From positions 558,001 through 622,000 of the forward strand of contig NZ_VKOG01000001.1 in NCBI RefSeq assembly GCF_007474545.1: a stretch of DNA of 64,000 nucleotides, written 5' to 3'. Within the stretch, counting starts at the first letter, position 1. Every line of letters begins with the position of its first letter. The translations under genes were made by a program, and so were the position numbers. The DNA comes from Chryseobacterium binzhouense. Lineage in GTDB: Bacteria; Bacteroidota; Bacteroidia; Flavobacteriales; Weeksellaceae. Positions 60,055 through 64,000 of this stretch are shown one piece after another. The notes under the pieces are model-generated. The model was given only the letters and a program-made list of their open reading frames with translations, made no database searches and was not told the origin of the DNA.

Positions 60055-60118
60055 GCTAAAAGAATTACTGTTTTAGCATTTTTTTAGAGAGGTTGCAATC
60101 AGGTCAAATTTTTCCTCG
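60055..60118 (-). ncRNA. SAM-II riboswitch in the metK leader
   Basis: The reverse strand of 60070-60118 matches the SAM-II aptamer. It begins CGAGG (P1 5' strand GAGG), then AAAAATTTGACCTGATTGCAA, then CCTC (P1 3' strand), a short A-rich linker and GCTAAAAC. The blocks ATTTGACC, ATTGCAA and GCTAAAA have the order and spacing of published SAM-II sequences (TTTAACC, TTGCAA, GCTAAAA). A downstream TTTTAGC (plus 60055-60061) is complementary to GCTAAAA and could compete with the pseudoknot. The aptamer begins about 8 bases after the predicted transcription start. Confidence 0.85.
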
Positions 60119-60132
60119 TTAATAATCGAACG

Positions 60133-60164
60133 CAAATTTAAGCACTATTTTTTTAATACTCAAA
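60133..60164 (-). promoter_or_regulatory. metK promoter
   Basis: On the reverse strand TTTG (plus 60161-60164), 20 bases, TAAATTTG (plus 60133-60140): a perfect Bacteroidota promoter with transcription starting near 60126, just ahead of the riboswitch. Confidence 0.75.
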
Positions 60165-60215
60165 AGTTTTGCAGAATTATAGTAATTTTCTTTAAATTAA
60201 TGATTTAAATCACTT

Positions 60216-61166
60216 TTATTGTGGTTTAATACTTACAAACTCTTTAGGGTTTTCATTAAAGTTAAGTTTAGAATCTAACGAGTTTTTAATGAAAGATCCC
60301 AGTTCATCAATAATTTTTTGCTTAAAAGTAGGCTTGTAGTAAATAATGCTGATCTCTCTGTAAGGAAATGGTTTCTTGAAACGGAAAACTTTGTTTTTCT
60401 GCTCTTCTGAAAGTTGATTCAGAGCCAGTTCCGGTAAAATGCTTATTCCGCCCACTTTATCAACCATTTGTATCAATGTCTGGATGTTTGAAGCTAGAAA
60501 GTCAAGATTTTTAGGTTTAAGTGTGTTTTCTTTCAGGTGACAAATGTTTTCAAACTGATTTCTTAGGCAGTTTCCTTCCTCCAGAAGCCATACTTTTTCT
60601 ACATTGAGTTCATCAGGTACGATAAATGTATTTTTTTTGTTGGCTTCGGTATCAGAGCTGTAAATCATCAATTCTTCATTGAAGAGAAAGTCATGATAAA
60701 ATTCGGAGGCATTGTCATAAGGCGTAGAGATAATACCCGCATCCAACTCACCGGTTTTCAAAGCTTTGATAATGTTATCTGTAGTCATTTCCTTTACATT
60801 CATCTGGATCTTCGGATTATTCTGCAGGAAATTAAAAATTTCGGTTGGTAAAATGAAAGATGAAACTGTTGGAATGATACCGAGATTAATAGTTCCGCCT
60901 AAAATATTATTAAGAAGATTGGCTTTATTTTTCAGTTCGTTTACAGATTCTATAATTACCTTTGCCTGGTCTATAATTTGTACACCTACGTCTGTTGTCC
61001 GGATCGGGTGGGTGGTTCTGTCAAAAACTTTGACATCCAGTTCGTCTTCAAACTTTTGTATCATTGCGCTCAATGTAGGCTGGGTAATAAAACAAGCCTG
61101 AGCTGCCTTTCCGAAATGTTTGTACTTATCAACAGCGATAAGATATTCCAATTGCTGAATGTTCAT
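60216..61166 (-). CDS. oxyR: OxyR-type LysR-family peroxide sensor
   Basis: A 316-residue LysR regulator. Residues 1-60 hold the winged HTH (MNIQQLEYLIAVDKYKHFGKAA, then CFITQPTLSAMIQKFEDELDVKVFDR); the rest is the effector domain. Cys200 and Cys209 in EEGNCLRNQFENIC have the same spacing and context as redox-active Cys199 and Cys208 of E. coli OxyR, so peroxide sensing by disulfide formation is expected. It is divergent from the catalase gene with a LysR-type inverted repeat in between, the classic layout for a direct target. Confidence 0.95.
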   Translation of the reverse strand: MNIQQLEYLIAVDKYKHFGKAAQACFITQPTLSAMIQKFEDELDVKVFDRTTHPIRTTDVGVQIIDQAKVIIESVNELKNKANLLNNILGGTINLGIIPTVSSFILPTEIFNFLQNNPKIQMNVKEMTTDNIIKALKTGELDAGIISTPYDNASEFYHDFLFNEELMIYSSDTEANKKNTFIVPDELNVEKVWLLEEGNCLRNQFENICHLKENTLKPKNLDFLASNIQTLIQMVDKVGGISILPELALNQLSEEQKNKVFRFKKPFPYREISIIYYKPTFKQKIIDELGSFIKNSLDSKLNFNENPKEFVSIKPQ

Positions 61167-61177
61167 TTGATTAATAT

Positions 61178-61194
61178 TATCTATGACAAAGATA
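61178..61194. promoter_or_regulatory. LysR-type inverted repeat between oxyR and katA
   Basis: TATCT (61178-61182) and AGATA (61190-61194) form a perfect inverted repeat with 7 bases between, the T-N11-A pattern of LysR sites. It overlaps the oxyR -7 box (reverse-strand TATCTTTG, plus 61187-61194), so binding would repress oxyR. It is centred about 57 bases before the predicted katA transcription start, which suits activation. Confidence 0.65.
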
Positions 61195-61201
61195 TGACGT
61201 T

Positions 61202-61236
61202 TTTGGCAGAAGCAATTAAAAATTCAACTAAATTTG
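61202..61236 (+). promoter_or_regulatory. katA promoter
   Basis: TTTG (61202-61205), 23 bases, TAAATTTG (61229-61236), 37 bases before the katA ATG. Confidence 0.6.
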
Positions 61237-61273
61237 AAAGATTAAAGTAGAAATAAAACTCAAATCATAATAT

Positions 61274-62761
61274 ATGGATAATAAAAAACTTACAGCGAGC
61301 AACGGGGCTCCATATTATGAGCATCAGGATTCTCAGACAGTAGGAGCCAGAGGTCCGGTTTTGCTGCAGGATTTTATATTACAGGAAAATCTGGCTCATT
61401 TTGTAAGAGAAAGAATACCTGAAAGAGTGGTGCATGCAAAAGGAACAGGAGCTTACGGAACCTTTACCGTAACCCACGATATTTCACAGTATACTAAAGC
61501 AAAATTATTTTCAAAAGTGGGAAATTCATGCAGAATTTTTGCAAGATTTTCTACGGTAGGAGGAGAGAAAGGGAGTGCAGATACAGCAAGAGACCCTAGA
61601 GGTTTTGCCCTGAAATTTTATACAGAAGAAGGTAATTGGGATTTGGTGGGGAATAATACGCCTGTATTTTTTATAAAAGACGCTAAAAAATTTCCGGATT
61701 TTATCCACACTCAGAAGCGTGTTCCTAAAACCAATTTAAAAAGTGCTACCATGATGTGGGACTTCTGGAGTCTTAATCCGGAATCTTTGCATCAGGTTCT
61801 TATCCTTATGTCAGACAGGGGTACACCTTACGGTTACCGGCACATGCATGGTTTCGGATCTCATACTTTTTCCATGATTAATGATAAAAATGAGAGAGTG
61901 TGGGTTAAGTTTCATTTCAAAACAAAACAGGGAATTAAAAATTTCACAGATCCTGAAGCGGTAAAAATGGCAGGTGAAAACCCGGATTTTGCTCAGGAAG
62001 ATCTTTGTAATGCTATTGATAAGGGCGATTTTCCTAAGTGGACAATGTATATTCAGGTGATGTCGGAAGAACAGGCAAAAGAATTTCGCTGGAATCCTTT
62101 TGATATTACGAAAGTTTGGTTTCAGAGTGATTTTCCACTTATTGAAGTCGGCGAAATGGAGTTGAATGAAATTCCAGTAAATTATTTTGCGCATGTTGAA
62201 CAGTCTGTTTTTTCACCAAGTCATTTAATTAACGGAATCAGCTTTTCACCAGATAAAATGCTTCAGGGAAGATTGTTTTCTTATCCGGATGCACACCGAT
62301 ATAGGGTTGGAGTAAATGCGCATTATCTCGAAGTTAACAGATGTCCTTTTGAAATTAACAATTATCAGAGAGATGGTTTTATGGCAGATTCAAGCCATTA
62401 TCGGGATAAGCCGAATTATTACCCGAACAGTTTTGATGATATTAAACCCGATTCATCGTATAAAAATTTTGAATATGAATTAGACAGCAATCAGGTTGCC
62501 AATTTCAGCAGAAATGAGAACGATGATGATCATTACACTCAGCCCGGGCTTCTTTACACAAAAGCAATGAATCAGCAGGACAGAGAAAACTTGGTTAATA
62601 ATATCATTGGAAGTATGAAGGGAATTGACGGACTTAAAAGAGATGAAATCATTAACCGCCAGCTTTGCCATTTTTTCAGAGCAAATATAGAACTGGGAAT
62701 GAAGGTGGCAATGGGATTAAATATCAATATAGATTCCAATATGATGAATCATTCGAAATAA
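61274..62761 (+). CDS. katA: Haem catalase, small-subunit clade
   Basis: Disproportionates hydrogen peroxide. The 495-residue length fits the small-subunit monofunctional catalases. The distal His is in ERVVHAKGTGAYGTF, the Asn in LVGNNTPVFFIKD, and the proximal haem ligand signature is RLFSYPDAHRYRVGVN. Together with the divergent oxyR and the intervening LysR repeat, peroxide-inducible expression is likely. No signal peptide, so it is cytoplasmic. Confidence 0.97.
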   Translation: MDNKKLTASNGAPYYEHQDSQTVGARGPVLLQDFILQENLAHFVRERIPERVVHAKGTGAYGTFTVTHDISQYTKAKLFSKVGNSCRIFARFSTVGGEKGSADTARDPRGFALKFYTEEGNWDLVGNNTPVFFIKDAKKFPDFIHTQKRVPKTNLKSATMMWDFWSLNPESLHQVLILMSDRGTPYGYRHMHGFGSHTFSMINDKNERVWVKFHFKTKQGIKNFTDPEAVKMAGENPDFAQEDLCNAIDKGDFPKWTMYIQVMSEEQAKEFRWNPFDITKVWFQSDFPLIEVGEMELNEIPVNYFAHVEQSVFSPSHLINGISFSPDKMLQGRLFSYPDAHRYRVGVNAHYLEVNRCPFEINNYQRDGFMADSSHYRDKPNYYPNSFDDIKPDSSYKNFEYELDSNQVANFSRNENDDDHYTQPGLLYTKAMNQQDRENLVNNIIGSMKGIDGLKRDEIINRQLCHFFRANIELGMKVAMGLNINIDSNMMNHSK

Positions 62762-62787
62762 AGGATGCTTAAACAATAAATGCTTAT

Positions 62788-62818
62788 AAAAGGAAAAAAT
62801 ACACATTTTTTCCTTTTT
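62788..62818 (+). terminator. Terminator after katA
   Basis: AAAAGGAAAAAAT (62788-62800) pairs with ATTTTTTCCTTTT (62805-62817) across four bases; the right arm itself ends in T. Confidence 0.7.
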
Positions 62819-62867
62819 ATTTATAATTTTTCTTTAATTTGCATTTTATTTTAGATTAAAGTATATA

Positions 62868-63635
62868 ATGACTTACGAAAATATTCTTATCAGTAAAGAA
62901 GAAAGAACTGCTGTAATTACCATCAACAGACCGGAGAGCCTCAATGCTTTGAACGCTTTAACGATTAGTGAAATCAGTTCCGCACTGGATGAATTACAGA
63001 ATGACCACGAGGTAAGAGTAATTATTTTGACTGGAAGTGGAGAAAAATCTTTTGTTGCCGGTGCAGATATAAAAGAATTTAGTAACTTTAATCAGGAAAA
63101 AGCAGAAGAATTAGCGAGAAACGGGCAAAACAGTCTTTTTGATAAGATCGAAAATCTGAATAAGCCTGTAATCGCTGCCGTAAACGGATTTGCTTTAGGA
63201 GGAGGCTTGGAACTTGCAATGTCTTGTCATATAAGATACGCATCAGAAAACGCCAAACTTGGTTTGCCTGAGGTAACGTTAGGATTGATTCCAGGCTACG
63301 GAGGAACTCAAAGACTGCCTAAACTTGTAGGGAAAGGTATTGCCAATGAAATGATTTTTTCTGCGAAAATGATTCCTGCACAAAAGGCAAAAGAAATTGG
63401 CTTGGTAAATGAAGTTTTTCCTGTTGAAGAGCTCTTGGCAAAGACAAAGGAATTAGCTTCCACAATTGCAAAAAACTCACCGATGGCAATTTCTAAAGCA
63501 ATTAAAGCAACTAACCTGTCAGATACAGATAAAGGTTTTGAAACTGAAATTAAATCTTTCGGAGAACTTTTTGATATGGATGACAAAAAAGAAGGAGTTT
63601 CTGCCTTTCTAGAAAAAAGAAAGCCGAACTTTTGA
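62868..63635 (+). CDS. Enoyl-CoA hydratase/isomerase family protein
   Basis: Crotonase-fold enzyme of 255 residues. The oxyanion-hole segments SFVAGADIKEF and NGFALGGGLELAMSCHIRYA are present, and both catalytic glutamates of true hydratases can be placed: Glu in GGGLELAM and Glu in GLPEVTLGLIPGYGGTQRL. Hydration of trans-2-enoyl-CoA (beta-oxidation or crotonyl-CoA) is therefore likely. It has no signal peptide. Transcribed toward the deaminase-family gene, 32 bases away. Confidence 0.93.
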   Translation: MTYENILISKEERTAVITINRPESLNALNALTISEISSALDELQNDHEVRVIILTGSGEKSFVAGADIKEFSNFNQEKAEELARNGQNSLFDKIENLNKPVIAAVNGFALGGGLELAMSCHIRYASENAKLGLPEVTLGLIPGYGGTQRLPKLVGKGIANEMIFSAKMIPAQKAKEIGLVNEVFPVEELLAKTKELASTIAKNSPMAISKAIKATNLSDTDKGFETEIKSFGELFDMDDKKEGVSAFLEKRKPNF

Positions 63636-63667
63636 TTATACAAAAGCAAATTATTTCGTAAACACCA

Positions 63668-64000
63668 ATGCAGATGTATAGTAAGTTTGATAAAGCTTAT
63701 CTGAAAATGGCTCAGGAGTGGGCAAAACTTTCCTACTGTGAAAGAAAACAGGTGGGAGCGCTTATCGTAAAAGATAGGATGATTATTTCGGATGGTTATA
63801 ATGGTACACCATCAGGATCTGAAAACTGCTGCGAAGACGAAAATGGTAAAACCCATTGGTACGTTCTTCATGCAGAGGCAAATGCAATCTTGAAATTAGC
63901 AGGCTCCACACAATCAGCAAGAGGAGCAACGCTTTATTTAACACTGTCGCCATGCAAAGAATGCAGCAAGCTGATTTTGCAGGCAGGAATTTCGAGAGTT
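63668..64000 (+). CDS. dCMP deaminase family protein (3' end outside window)
   Basis: Zinc-dependent cytidine/deoxycytidylate deaminase fold, related to ComEB. About 111 codons are visible. FDKAYLKMAQEWAKLSYCERKQVGALIVK at the start, GYNGTPSG, the zinc and catalytic motif LHAEANAIL, and SPCKECSKLI supply the His and two Cys zinc ligands and the proton-shuttling Glu. Two ATG codons (63668 and 63674) are possible starts. It probably makes dUMP for dTTP synthesis; the C-terminus is cut off. Confidence 0.92.
   Translation, partial: MQMYSKFDKAYLKMAQEWAKLSYCERKQVGALIVKDRMIISDGYNGTPSGSENCCEDENGKTHWYVLHAEANAILKLAGSTQSARGATLYLTLSPCKECSKLILQAGISRV

Noticed and set aside
60201-60212. Perfect Fnr-like palindrome TGATTTAAATCA
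   Set aside because: It lies at the 3' end of oxyR, about 80 bases before the metK transcription start, in very AT-rich DNA; chance occurrence is likely and metK is not an expected target.

Overview
The window is a stretch of low-GC chromosome from the phylum Bacteroidota, class Flavobacteriia, most likely Chryseobacterium or a close relative. This rests on Bacteroidota promoters (TTTG, about 20 bases, TAnnTTTG), a T9SS type A sorting domain, a fused CcoN-CcoO oxidase, flavobacterial DUF families (DUF4271, DUF4293, DUF4296, DUF6705), a flexirubin-type pigment locus with a tyrosine ammonia-lyase, and several TTG starts. I see no rRNA, tRNA, insertion sequence, prophage or CRISPR array.

Layout. 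1-8.1 kb: cbb3 oxidase genes ccoG-P-Q-NO-S, the copper ATPase ccoI and a divergent Crp/Fnr-type regulator; similar palindromes occur at the regulator promoter and the cco promoter. 8.1-12 kb: panB, small proteins and oligopeptidase B. 12-17.7 kb: hemD, DUF4271, a dolichol-phosphate-mannose-synthase-like glycosyltransferase, DUF4296, tgt, lptF/G, birA. 17.8-22.5 kb: a housekeeping run rsfS-ftsH-LUD-cdsA-psd.

22.5-26.6 kb is the most accessory-looking region: a 42-bp tandem repeat, an XRE regulator, a mosaic lipoprotein with a JAMM-like metalloprotease motif, a DUF6705 protein, a broken DUF6705 paralogue, a small lipoprotein and a gene remnant. 26.6-33.1 kb: DUF1801, an MsbA-like exporter, an M28 peptidase, DUF4293, rho with a long disordered insert, and superoxide dismutase. 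33.1-36.7 kb: three secreted surface proteins, two sharing a near-identical 3' cassette. 37-42.7 kb: sanA, lspA, small proteins, a DksA-like protein lacking most zinc ligands, and a long ileS.

43-54 kb is a partial flexirubin/aryl-polyene locus: aryl-CoA ligase, halogenase-like flavoprotein, tyrosine ammonia-lyase, FabG-like reductase, ketosynthase, ACP, acyltransferase, CrtI-like oxidoreductase and a C45 Ntn-hydrolase. The DarA/DarB condensing enzymes, dehydratase and exporter usual in such clusters are not here. Dispersed inverted repeats sit between its genes. 54-64 kb: trpS, a ClpP-fold SDH-family protease with a small partner, a YjjG-type nucleotidase, a 44-residue ORF, an ECF sigma factor, metK with a SAM-II riboswitch and a full promoter, divergent oxyR/katA around a LysR-type inverted repeat, an enoyl-CoA hydratase and the start of a dCMP-deaminase-family gene.
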